Source: Burkholderia sp. 4M9327F10
Lineage (GTDB): Bacteria > Pseudomonadota > Gammaproteobacteria > Burkholderiales > Burkholderiaceae
DNA length: 64,000 bases
Assembly (NCBI RefSeq): GCF_005503145.1
Contig: NZ_SCNV01000007.1
Span: 62,001 to 126,000, forward strand
Direction of reading: 5' to 3'
Part shown: positions 56,904 through 64,000 of the stretch, one piece after another
How the letters are laid out: every line of letters starts with the position of its first letter
How positions within the stretch are numbered: position 1 is the first letter of the stretch
Made by a program: the position numbers and the translations under genes
The notes under the pieces: generated by a model
The model's database searches: none
What the model saw: the letters and a program-made list of their open reading frames with translations, nothing else
What the model was told of the DNA's origin: nothing

Positions 56904-58055
56904 TCAGGAAGCCGCGCGTCCCTTTAGCCGGCCGAGAATCTCCTCGGTATGCTCGCCGATCCTGGCGAGCGCCTGGCGCACGCCAGGGCGGCGGCCGCCC
57001 ATCAGCAGCGGCAGCAGGACGACATCGGTGCTGCCGCCGTCTTCGGTCTCCATCGGCACGAGACCGCCGCTCGCTCTCAGATGCGGATCGTCGAGCAACT
57101 GATCGGGCCGCATGATGGGTGCGTACGGTATGCCGTTTTCCTCCAGCTTCGGCGAGAGTTCGTCCGCACGGTGGTCCTTCAGGATTGCGCCGAGCCGTGC
57201 CAGCAGTTCCGGCCGCGCGGCGACACGCAGCGCATTGTTGGCGAACTGCGGCTCGGCAGCGAGCTCGGGGCACTGCAGCACGTCGCACAGCGTGACGAAC
57301 TGCTTGTCGCTGACCGCGCCGATAAAGAGCTGTTCGCCGCCAGCCAGCGTGAACACGTCGTAGACGCTCCATGCCGAGACGCGCGAGGGCATGGGCGGCG
57401 GCGCCTCGTGGGTCATCGAATACTGCTGCATATGCTGGGCGCTGAGGAACACGCAGTTTTCGAACAGCGCGCTTTGCACCTCCTGGCCGCGGCCCGTGGT
57501 GTCGCGCTCGCGCAGCGCAGCCAGCACGCCGATGGCGCCGAACATCCCGCCCATGATGTCGTTGACCGAAGTGCCGGCCCGCAACGGGCGGCCCGCCGGG
57601 CCGGTCATATACGAAAGGCCGCCCATCATCTGCACGACTTCGTCGAGCGCGAGGCGTTTCTCGTATGGGCCGGGCAGAAAGCCTTTGTGCGACACATAGA
57701 TCAGGCGCGGATAACGCTTCGCCAGTGTCTCGTAGTCGAGCCCCAACTGGCTCATCAGGCCGGGGCGGAAGTTTTCCAGCATCACGTCGTACTGGCCGAT
57801 CAGCTCGAGCGCGGCAGCGTGGCCATCGGCGGTCGTGATGTCGAGCACCACGCTTTTCTTGTTGCGGTTGAACGAGCGGAAGAAGCCAATGCCGAGACCG
57901 GGCAGCTTGCGCGTCTTGTCGCCGCCGGGCGGCTCGATCTTGATGACTTCGGCGCCCAGATCGGCAAGGATCATGCCGCAGGTAGGGCCCATCACCATAT
58001 GGGTGAATTCGACGACACGCACGCCATCGAGCGGAAGGTTGTTGGGAGTGCTCAT
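56904..58055 (-). CDS. Family III CoA transferase (CaiB/BaiF)
   Basis: A 383-residue formyl-CoA-transferase-like enzyme. It opens LPLDGVRVVEFTHMVMGPTCGMILADLGAEVIKIEPPGGD and has the catalytic Asp in GTSVNDIMGGMFGAIGVLAALRERDTTGRGQEVQ. It moves CoA from a donor such as succinyl-CoA or acetyl-CoA to a carboxylic acid. GAGG precedes the start. It lies between the HMG-CoA-lyase-type gene (59 bases upstream) and the MFS gene, so it probably activates the acid that the lyase then cleaves. Confidence 0.93.
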   Translation of the reverse strand: MSTPNNLPLDGVRVVEFTHMVMGPTCGMILADLGAEVIKIEPPGGDKTRKLPGLGIGFFRSFNRNKKSVVLDITTADGHAAALELIGQYDVMLENFRPGLMSQLGLDYETLAKRYPRLIYVSHKGFLPGPYEKRLALDEVVQMMGGLSYMTGPAGRPLRAGTSVNDIMGGMFGAIGVLAALRERDTTGRGQEVQSALFENCVFLSAQHMQQYSMTHEAPPPMPSRVSAWSVYDVFTLAGGEQLFIGAVSDKQFVTLCDVLQCPELAAEPQFANNALRVAARPELLARLGAILKDHRADELSPKLEENGIPYAPIMRPDQLLDDPHLRASGGLVPMETEDGGSTDVVLLPLLMGGRRPGVRQALARIGEHTEEILGRLKGRAAS

Positions 58056-58114
58056 GGAAGCCTCAGGCGGAAATCGTGGACGGATCCGTTTGCAAATGGA
58101 TGCAGGCGTTGGCG

Positions 58115-59062
58115 TCAGGCAGATGCACACGCATCGGCGTGAGCCGCGAAGGTCTTCGGCAGCCCCGCTCGCCACAAGGTGCCGTGCAGCGTCTCGTCAG
58201 GCAGCCACTGCGCGAGCCTCACGCGCAGCGCCAGCAGGCGGGGCAGGTCGATGCCGGTGGCAATGCCCATGTCGGCCAGCATGAAGGCGAGGTCTTCGCT
58301 GGCGGCATTGCCGCTCGCCCCCGGTGCGTGCGGGCAGCCGCCCAGGCCGCCGAGGGTCGCGTCGAAGCGGGCCACGCCGGTCTCCAGCGCGGCATAGACA
58401 TTGGCGAGCGCGAGGCCGCGGGTGTCGTGGAAATGGCCGCACCAGAGCCGTTCACCCGCCAGCTTGCGGGCCGCTTCGAACAGGCTGCGCACGGCGGCCG
58501 GGCCGCCATAGCCGACCGTATCGGCGAGGCTGACGCGATCCGCGCCGGCGTCGAGCAGCGCCTGCATGCAGCGCAGGACCTCGGCGGGTGCGACGGCGCC
58601 CTGCAGCGTGCAGCCGAAGGCGGTGCCGATGCCGCCTTCGATCAGCGTCTTCGAGCCGGCGGCGTCGCGCGCGGCACGGATGCGTGCGACTTCGGCGATC
58701 ACTTCGTCGGGCGTCTTGCGCAGGTTGGCGAGACTGTGCGCGCGACTTGCCGAGAGCGGCACGAGCAGCAGATCCGCGCGGCTTTCGAGGGCTCGCTCGG
58801 CACCCTTGAGATTGGGCACCAGCACCGAGACGAACAACCCCGGCAGGGTTCTGGCAAACGCAACCAGCTCGGCTGTGTCGGCCAGTTGCGGCAGCAGCCG
58901 GGCCGGCACGAACGAGCCGACCTCGATCTCGCGCTGACCGGCCGCATAGGCCGCGCCGATCCATTCGATCTTGCGCTCGGTCGCGACAATGGTCTGGATG
59001 CTCTGCAGGCCGTCGCGCAAGCCGACTTCGCGGACGACGACGTTCGAGGGAAATGCGGGCAT
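58115..59062 (-). CDS. HMG-CoA lyase family enzyme
   Basis: A 315-residue TIM-barrel lyase of the hydroxymethylglutaryl-CoA lyase family. Conserved: VVVREVGLRDGLQS with the Arg-Asp pair, metal-binding His pair in CGHFHDTRGLALANVYAAL, and the catalytic Cys loop GGLGGCPHAPGASGNAASED. HMG-CoA lyase splits HMG-CoA to acetoacetate and acetyl-CoA; relatives cleave other 3-hydroxy-acyl-CoAs. AGGAG precedes the ATG. First gene of the operon, divergent from the LysR regulator. Confidence 0.92.
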   Translation of the reverse strand: MPAFPSNVVVREVGLRDGLQSIQTIVATERKIEWIGAAYAAGQREIEVGSFVPARLLPQLADTAELVAFARTLPGLFVSVLVPNLKGAERALESRADLLLVPLSASRAHSLANLRKTPDEVIAEVARIRAARDAAGSKTLIEGGIGTAFGCTLQGAVAPAEVLRCMQALLDAGADRVSLADTVGYGGPAAVRSLFEAARKLAGERLWCGHFHDTRGLALANVYAALETGVARFDATLGGLGGCPHAPGASGNAASEDLAFMLADMGIATGIDLPRLLALRVRLAQWLPDETLHGTLWRAGLPKTFAAHADACASA

Positions 59063-59177
59063 GAGGGTGTCTCCTGTCGGCCGGAGCGCGTGCTTTGGCG
59101 CGCTGCTCCAGTCCCGTGCAAGTGTTTGCTGGTGCCTCGCCAGTCTGTTTCAGCTGGCTTTGTGCTAAGTTGAGGCA

Positions 59178-59209
59178 TTCCAGAATTTCTATAAAGAGGT
59201 ATTTTGGAA
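59178..59209. promoter_or_regulatory. Inverted repeat, likely LysR binding site
   Basis: TTCCAGAAT and ATTTTGGAA (8 of 9 matching as inverted arms) bracket an AT-rich 14-base core in the lyase/LysR divergent gap. LysR regulators bind dyads with T-N11-A cores in such positions, so this is a candidate operator. The core may also hold a -10. Confidence 0.5.
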
Positions 59210-59216
59210 CCGCCAG

Positions 59217-59233
59217 GTTTCCCATTGGGAAAC
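59217..59233. promoter_or_regulatory. 17-bp palindrome upstream of the LysR gene
   Basis: GTTTCCCA-T-TGGGAAAC is a perfect dyad ending 23 bases before the LysR start. It could be a second regulator site or an autoregulatory operator. Confidence 0.5.
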
Positions 59234-59256
59234 TCACAAAACATGTGGGAGACCCC

Positions 59257-60174
59257 ATGCGCGACATCGACCTGAAAACGCTGCGCCTGCTGGTGGCGGT
59301 GTGCGAGCACCGCAACATGGCGCGCGCCGCACAGGAAGAACACATCGAGCCGTCGGCGGTCAGCAAGCGCATTGCCCAACTGGAGAGCGAGCTCGGCGTG
59401 CCGCTCCTGACCCGTTCGCGGCGCGGCGTGCAGCCCACGCCGGCGGGCCTCGTGCTGCTCGAGCATGCGCGCAGCGTGCTGTTCACCATGGAGCGGATCG
59501 CCACCGACGTGGCCGCGTTCAGCGCCGGGCTGGCGGGGCGCGTGAGCCTGTACGCGTCGGCCTCGGCCATCGCGGAGGCGCTGCTGGACGATGTGGCCGC
59601 CTTCATGCGTGAGCCCGCCAACCAGAACATCAAGGTGGATATCGAGGAACGGATTTCGGCCGATCTGGTGCGGCAGTTGCGCGAAGGCGCGGCGTCGGTG
59701 GGGGTGTGCTGGGACAACGTCGATCTCGAGGGCCTGCAGGCGCGCCCGTATCGTCAGGACCGGCTGGCGCTGGCGGTTCATCCGGGGCATCCGCTGGCGG
59801 GACGTGCGAGCGTGTCGTTCGAGCAGACGCTCGACTACGATCACGTCGGCCTGCCGCCATCCACCGCCGTGCATACGATGCTGCAACGCGCGGCGGCCCG
59901 GGTGGGGCGCACGGTTTCGTACCGGGTGATCGTGTCGAATTTCGATGCGGCGTTCCGGGTGGTCGCGGCCAACCTCGGCATCAGCGTGGTGCCCGTTGAG
60001 GTGGGCGACGCATATCGCCCGACGCTCGGCATCCGGTTGATTCCGCTTGACGATGCGTGGGCGCGGCGCCGCTTCATTGTGTGCTACCGGGACTTCGACG
60101 CGTTGCAGCCGGCCGCGCAGCGCATGGTCGACCACCTTGCCGAGCGCGCCACCCGCGCGCAGCCCGCGACATGA
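59257..60174 (+). CDS. LysR-family transcriptional regulator
   Basis: A 305-residue LysR-type regulator with an N-terminal winged HTH (about 1-60: LKTLRLLVAVCEHRNMARAAQ, then EPSAVSKRIAQLESELGVPLLTRSRRG) and a periplasmic-binding-like effector domain (about 90-295). Divergent from the lyase-CoA transferase-MFS operon, which it probably activates in response to the substrate or an intermediate. GGGAG is five bases before the ATG. Confidence 0.93.
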   Translation: MRDIDLKTLRLLVAVCEHRNMARAAQEEHIEPSAVSKRIAQLESELGVPLLTRSRRGVQPTPAGLVLLEHARSVLFTMERIATDVAAFSAGLAGRVSLYASASAIAEALLDDVAAFMREPANQNIKVDIEERISADLVRQLREGAASVGVCWDNVDLEGLQARPYRQDRLALAVHPGHPLAGRASVSFEQTLDYDHVGLPPSTAVHTMLQRAAARVGRTVSYRVIVSNFDAAFRVVAANLGISVVPVEVGDAYRPTLGIRLIPLDDAWARRRFIVCYRDFDALQPAAQRMVDHLAERATRAQPAT

Positions 60175-60328
60175 CGGCGTAAATGCGGATGGCTGCAAAG
60201 AAGCCGTTATGATGAAATTTGCGCTGGCCGCCGCTCATTGCTGCGCGGTTCAGCCGGGGTTGCGCGAGGGAAGCATTCCGGTTGCAGGTGTCGTCATTCG
60301 AACATTACTGAGAGAGCGGGATAGCGTC

Positions 60329-62128
60329 ATGCCAGATCGCAACGCCGAAACGCTGCTGCACGATAGCGCGCTTGCCGCTGCGCCATATGGCGCCTTTATC
60401 TGTGAGACGGACGGCCGGTTCCGCTACGTCAACGCCGCCTATGAGCAGCTGACCGGATACCGGGCCGAGGAACTGATCGGCCGCCGCGGTTTCGAATCGC
60501 TGCACGATCCGGCCGAACTCGCGAGGCGCCGCGCGGAACTGCCCGGCATCGGAAGCTGGGGTGTGGGCACGCCGGGTTCGGTCTCGCTCGGCTCGGTCAT
60601 GGCCCCCACCCGCTACGAAAGCGAATGGACCTACGTGCGGCGCAATAACAACCGCATTCAGGTCATGCTGGCACTTTCGCCGCTCACGGCCGGCAATGCG
60701 GCGGCCGCGCAAATCCCTCATCGTGCAGGCGAGCCCGTCGCTTTCAGTGACGGCGTTGAGCGCAATCCAGCCGGCTATGTGGGTATCGCGGTCGAGATGA
60801 CGCGCTATGCCCAGTCCGAAGCGCGGCTCTGGTATGTCTCGCACCACGATGGCGTCACGCGCCTGCCGAACCAGACGCTTTTTGCAGAGCGGCTCGACCT
60901 CACGCTGGCGCGTTGCCGGCGTGACGGCGCGGGGTTCACCGTACTGCTGGTCGAACTGAACACCTTGCGCAAGCTGCGCGATGCGCTGGGCTCTTACGCC
61001 GCCGAACTGGCATTGCAGATTGTCGGTGAGCGCCTGCGCGGCCTGATCGCCTACGAAGGCACGATCGCCTCGGTCAGCGGCACGCAATTCGCGTTGCTGG
61101 TGAACGAGACAGGCGCTGCGGCGGATGCCCTCGCGGCTGCAGCGCTTGCCCGCGTCGCCGAGCCGATCGACTGCTCGGGCACCGCCATTGCCATCACCGC
61201 CAGCCTTGGCAGTGCCGCGTATCCCGAGGACGGCGCCGACGTGCCGACGCTGATGCGGCGGGCTCACGTCGCGCTGTCGGCGGCGAGCGGCGCGGGCGGC
61301 AATGTCGTGCGGCGTTTCTCGGCGGCGCTGGAGGGTCAGGCCGCGCGCCGCTTCGAACTCGAGACGATGCTGCGCGAGGCGCTCGACCGTCAGCAACTGC
61401 ATCTGGTTTATCAGCCGCAAATCACGCTCGCGACCGGGCGCATCGCGCAGGTCGAAACCTTGCTGCGCTGGCGGCACCCGGAGCGCGGCCTGATCAGTCC
61501 GGTGGAGTTTGTGCCGGTGGCGGAGGAGGTGGGCCTGATCGAGCGGATCGGCGAGTGGGTGATTCGCACCGCCTGCCGCGATGCCGGCAAACTGCTGCGG
61601 CTCAACGGCAGCTTGCCGCGTGTGGCGGTGAATGTGTCGCCGCAGCAGTTCCAGCGGCAGAGCCTGCTGTCGACGATCGAAAGCGCGTTGCAGGACGCCG
61701 GGCTCGATCCGTCCTACCTCGAAGTGGAGATCACCGAGGGCGTGCTGCTCGGCGACACCGAGCAGGCGCTGCAGACATTGCATGCGCTGCGCAGGCTGGG
61801 CGTCGAGGTGGCGGTGGACGATTTCGGCACGGGCTATTCGAGCCTCGCGTATCTGACGCGCTTTCCGCTGAACCGGCTGAAGATCGACCGGTCGTTCGTG
61901 ATCCGAATGACAAGCGATCCACAATGTGCCGCGCTGGTCGGCGCGATCATCGCCATGGCGCACGCCTTGAAGCTGCGCGTCACGGCGGAGGGCGTGGAGA
62001 CCGAGGAGCAGGCCGAGCGCTTGCGCGAACTGGGTTGCGACGAAGTCCAGGGGTTCTGGTTCGCGCGTCCGTTGAATCTGGCGGCGTTGCGTAACCTGCT
62101 GGCGCCGCTGGGGCACGAGCAGGCCTGA
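60329..62128 (+). CDS. PAS-GGDEF-EAL protein with degenerate GGDEF motif
   Basis: A 599-residue cytosolic c-di-GMP-related protein. A PAS domain (about 15-75, PYGAFICETDGRFRYVNAAYEQLTGYRAEELIG) with a linker is followed by a GGDEF domain (about 170-330) whose motif is SGTQF, so no cyclase activity is expected, and an EAL domain (about 345-590). The EAL part reads ETLLRW but keeps NVSPQQF, EITEG, DDFGTGYSS, LKIDRSFV, EGVET and the final Gln, so phosphodiesterase activity is likely. An upstream in-frame ATG (60209) is possible. Confidence 0.9.
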   Translation: MPDRNAETLLHDSALAAAPYGAFICETDGRFRYVNAAYEQLTGYRAEELIGRRGFESLHDPAELARRRAELPGIGSWGVGTPGSVSLGSVMAPTRYESEWTYVRRNNNRIQVMLALSPLTAGNAAAAQIPHRAGEPVAFSDGVERNPAGYVGIAVEMTRYAQSEARLWYVSHHDGVTRLPNQTLFAERLDLTLARCRRDGAGFTVLLVELNTLRKLRDALGSYAAELALQIVGERLRGLIAYEGTIASVSGTQFALLVNETGAAADALAAAALARVAEPIDCSGTAIAITASLGSAAYPEDGADVPTLMRRAHVALSAASGAGGNVVRRFSAALEGQAARRFELETMLREALDRQQLHLVYQPQITLATGRIAQVETLLRWRHPERGLISPVEFVPVAEEVGLIERIGEWVIRTACRDAGKLLRLNGSLPRVAVNVSPQQFQRQSLLSTIESALQDAGLDPSYLEVEITEGVLLGDTEQALQTLHALRRLGVEVAVDDFGTGYSSLAYLTRFPLNRLKIDRSFVIRMTSDPQCAALVGAIIAMAHALKLRVTAEGVETEEQAERLRELGCDEVQGFWFARPLNLAALRNLLAPLGHEQA

Positions 62129-62891
62129 CGCGCTGCGCGCCTGTCTGTTTCTTGCAACCTTTCACCCGTAGGTCCTGGAATTTTCTCCGATTGACCCCCG
62201 CGCTTGCGCCAGAGTGGCGCGTAATCTATATTACGATGCGCTTTGTCGTAAAATTACGATTCGTATACGTCTGAGCACGCCCCGGCGGCGTGTGTTAGCG
62301 AAGATTACCGGTCGAACTGGTTGGATGTTGCCGGTTTAAGGGTGGATTTGGGCAAATACTCGCGTTAGTGAGTAGGTTGTCGATGCTTCAGACATCGCGG
62401 ATGCCGCTTCGGATATTTTTCGTGCTATGGTATGAAAGTTTTTCGAGCGTGCCCGGGCATCGCAACTATGACCGTAGGAAACGTACTAATTTTGTAAGAA
62501 AGCTTAAGTAAACCGTATGGTGTCCCGGTAGGTCGATCAGGAGCTAATCCGTTTTATACTCCCGAACTGGCCCGTCAAAAGAAACAGAGCGTGAAGTTTG
62601 CGATGCCCTGTGAAGCATGGGAAATCGGCAAGGATGCAGGCGAAACGCCGCATCTGGTAAGACCTTCCGCTTGTCGGGAGGGCCGGATTATCGTTCCAGG
62701 TGCCTCGTTCGCAAGCACGCCATATGACGGAACTGCTGGCGGTGGCTGCCGGGCTTGCGCCCGTTGGTGACACCACCGGCATCAGACTGCAGTAGACCCA
62801 AGAGACATCCCCATCCGCGCCGTGGGCCAGAGATTGGAAATCAAGCGGCGGCGGTTCCCATGTTGCATTGAATTCTTGTCGCTTATCCTGC
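62129..62891. other. 763-base region upstream of bamA
   Basis: The first 400 bases are clearly more AT-rich than the rest of the window and include TCGTAAAATTACGA (62246-62259, perfect 14-bp palindrome) and a related upstream TTACGA. Open frames include one of 118 codons on the minus strand (62537-62893) and a 42-codon plus-strand frame from 62383, neither with a family or a ribosome site. A riboswitch-like fold near 62560-62760 was considered but not matched. A promoter for bamA must lie here. Confidence 0.5.
62246..62259. promoter_or_regulatory. AT-rich palindrome upstream of bamA
   Basis: TCGTAA-AA-TTACGA, a perfect dyad with a third TTACGA half-site 15 bases before it (62231). Possible regulator operator; no partner identified. 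Confidence 0.35.
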
Positions 62892-64000
62892 ATGAAGGTT
62901 CAAACACTAACGGCCCGCTGCTCCAGGGCGCTGACATTTATCGGCCTGAGCGCTACAGCAGTCTCGGCCTTTGCCACCACCCCGTTCGTGGTGCGCGACA
63001 TCCGCCTCGAAGGCCTGCAACGCGTCGAACCCAATACCGTTTTCGCGTATCTGCCCATCAAGCAGGGCGACACCTTCACCGACGACAAGGCTTCTGATGC
63101 CATCCGTGCGCTCTACGCCACGGGCTTCTTCAACGACGTCAAGATTTCGACCGAAGGCGATGTCGTCGTGGTGCAGGTGCAGGAGCGCCCGGCAATCGGC
63201 ACGATCGATTTCGCGGGGCTCCACGAATTCGACAAGGACAACCTGACCAAGGCGCTGAATTCGGTCGGGCTGTCGCTGGGCCGCTACTACGACAAGTCGC
63301 TGGTCGACCGCGCCCAGCAGGAACTCAAGCGCCAGTACCTGACGCACGGCTACTATGCCGCCGAAGTCACCACCACGGTTACGCCGATCGACCGCGATCG
63401 CGTCGGCCTGCTGTTCTCGGTGATCGAAGGTCCGAGCGCGAAGATCCGCCAGGTCAACTTCATCGGTAACAAGGTGTTCAGCGACAGCACGCTGCGTGAC
63501 GAAATGCAGCAGTCCACGCCGAACTGGTTCTCGTGGTACACGAAGAACGACCTGTACTCGAAAGACAAGCTGACCACCGACCTCGAGAACATCCGCGCGT
63601 ACTATCTCGACCGCGGCTACCTCGAGTTCAACATCGATTCGACCCAGGTCTCGCTGTCGCCGGACAAGAAGGACATGTATCTGACGCTCACCCTGCACGA
63701 GGGCGAGCCGTACACGATTTCCGGCGTCCATTTGTCCGGCAATCTGCTGGACCGCGAGGCCGAGCTCTCGAAGCTCATCAAGATCAAGGCGGGCGACCGT
63801 TTCTCGGCTGCCAAGCTGAAGGCCGCCACTAAGGCGGTGGTCGACAAGCTCGGCGAATACGGCTACGCGTTCGCCACGGTGAACGCCCAGCCGCAGATCG
63901 ACCAGCAGCACCATACGGTCGACCTGACATTGCAGGTGGACCCGAGCCGCCGCGTTTACGTGCGCCGCATCAACATCGTCGGCAACACCCGCACGCGTGA
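62892..64000 (+). CDS. bamA: Outer membrane assembly factor BamA, 3'-truncated
   Basis: BamA inserts beta-barrel proteins into the outer membrane. The visible 369 codons contain a signal peptide (cleavage likely after SAFA, residue 28) and POTRA domains 1-4 and part of 5: FVVRDIRLEGLQRVEPNTVFAYLP, ALYATGFFNDVKIS, GHGYYAAEV-like THGYYAAEV, NWFSWYTKNDLYSKDKL, YAFATVNAQPQID and VRRINIVGNTRTRD. The barrel lies beyond base 64000. The frame is open to the end. The upstream neighbour is not rseP, unlike the usual dxr-rseP-bamA-skp order. No clear ribosome site. Confidence 0.95.
   Translation, partial: MKVQTLTARCSRALTFIGLSATAVSAFATTPFVVRDIRLEGLQRVEPNTVFAYLPIKQGDTFTDDKASDAIRALYATGFFNDVKISTEGDVVVVQVQERPAIGTIDFAGLHEFDKDNLTKALNSVGLSLGRYYDKSLVDRAQQELKRQYLTHGYYAAEVTTTVTPIDRDRVGLLFSVIEGPSAKIRQVNFIGNKVFSDSTLRDEMQQSTPNWFSWYTKNDLYSKDKLTTDLENIRAYYLDRGYLEFNIDSTQVSLSPDKKDMYLTLTLHEGEPYTISGVHLSGNLLDREAELSKLIKIKAGDRFSAAKLKAATKAVVDKLGEYGYAFATVNAQPQIDQQHHTVDLTLQVDPSRRVYVRRINIVGNTRTR

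Noticed and set aside
60305..62116. 603-codon minus-strand frame over the EAL gene
   Set aside because: Antisense shadow of a clear PAS-GGDEF-EAL gene.
62560..62760. Possible riboswitch upstream of bamA
   Set aside because: Checked by eye against the c-di-GMP-I consensus because of the adjacent EAL gene; the conserved core and tetraloop receptor are not present.
62537..62893. 118-codon minus-strand frame upstream of bamA
   Set aside because: No family match, no ribosome site, ends over the bamA start; composition unlike neighbouring genes. Could be a decayed element but I cannot support it.

Overview
The window is high-GC, gene-dense bacterial chromosome of a Burkholderiaceae member, most likely Paraburkholderia or a close relative. 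The indicators are the BamA, FtsK, intracellular PHB depolymerase, RdgC, DUF1841, orphan RnfB-Nth and MsbA/LPS-core genes, the TACAAT-like -10 boxes, and a dispersed hairpin repeat of a kind I recall from Paraburkholderia intergenic regions. I found no rRNA, tRNA, CRISPR array, prophage or intact insertion sequence. Both ends cut genes: an SSS-family permease lacks its N-terminus at base 1, and bamA runs off at base 64000.

Layout. 1-13.8 kb: housekeeping and metabolism (symporter, FUSC protein, transaldolase, BenE, a MoxR ATPase/VWA pair beside two c-type cytochromes, DUF1841, endonuclease III, RnfB-like ferredoxin, TetR regulator, PhaZ). 14-25.4 kb: GH15 glycosidase, small membrane proteins, a periplasmic lactonase, a large FtsK with a repeat-rich linker, a META-domain lipoprotein, PurT, a small lipoprotein and an MliC-like lysozyme inhibitor. 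25.6-30.8 kb: a ThDP-dependent acetolactate-synthase-like enzyme with an aldehyde dehydrogenase, then RhlE helicase. 30.8-33.5 kb: a 2.7-kb segment with only urtE and ureD, bounded by ~200-bp direct repeats and containing a 13-copy 9-bp minisatellite. 33.6-39.2 kb: gluQRS and trhO (two enzymes acting at tRNA wobble position 34, one base apart) and dnaE. 39.3-47.5 kb: LPS core/ligation cluster (GT2, MsbA, GT4, GT9, O-antigen-ligase-like protein, GT4). 47.6-54.5 kb: small proteins, RdgC, OpgC-like protein, alpha/beta hydrolase, an orphan MqsA-type antitoxin, and an auxiliary-type TrpS preceded by a 15-codon leader ORF with tandem Trp codons. 54.6-62.1 kb: a VOC protein, a catabolic operon (HMG-CoA-lyase family, CoA transferase, MFS transporter) divergent from a LysR regulator, and a PAS/GGDEF/EAL protein with a degenerate GGDEF motif. 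62.1-64 kb: a long AT-rich upstream region and bamA.

Most promising observations: (1) the tandem-Trp leader ORF with hairpins upstream of trpS, a candidate amino-acid-sensing attenuator; (2) the isolated urtE-ureD pair between direct repeats, which looks like a remnant or rearrangement of a urea uptake/urease locus; (3) the LysR-controlled CoA-transferase/lyase/MFS module, which predicts use of a branched hydroxy-acid such as 3-hydroxy-3-methylglutarate; (4) the trhO-gluQRS coupling; (5) bamA outside its usual dxr-rseP-bamA-skp neighbourhood. Several 8-, 9- and 11-bp tandem repeats also occur.
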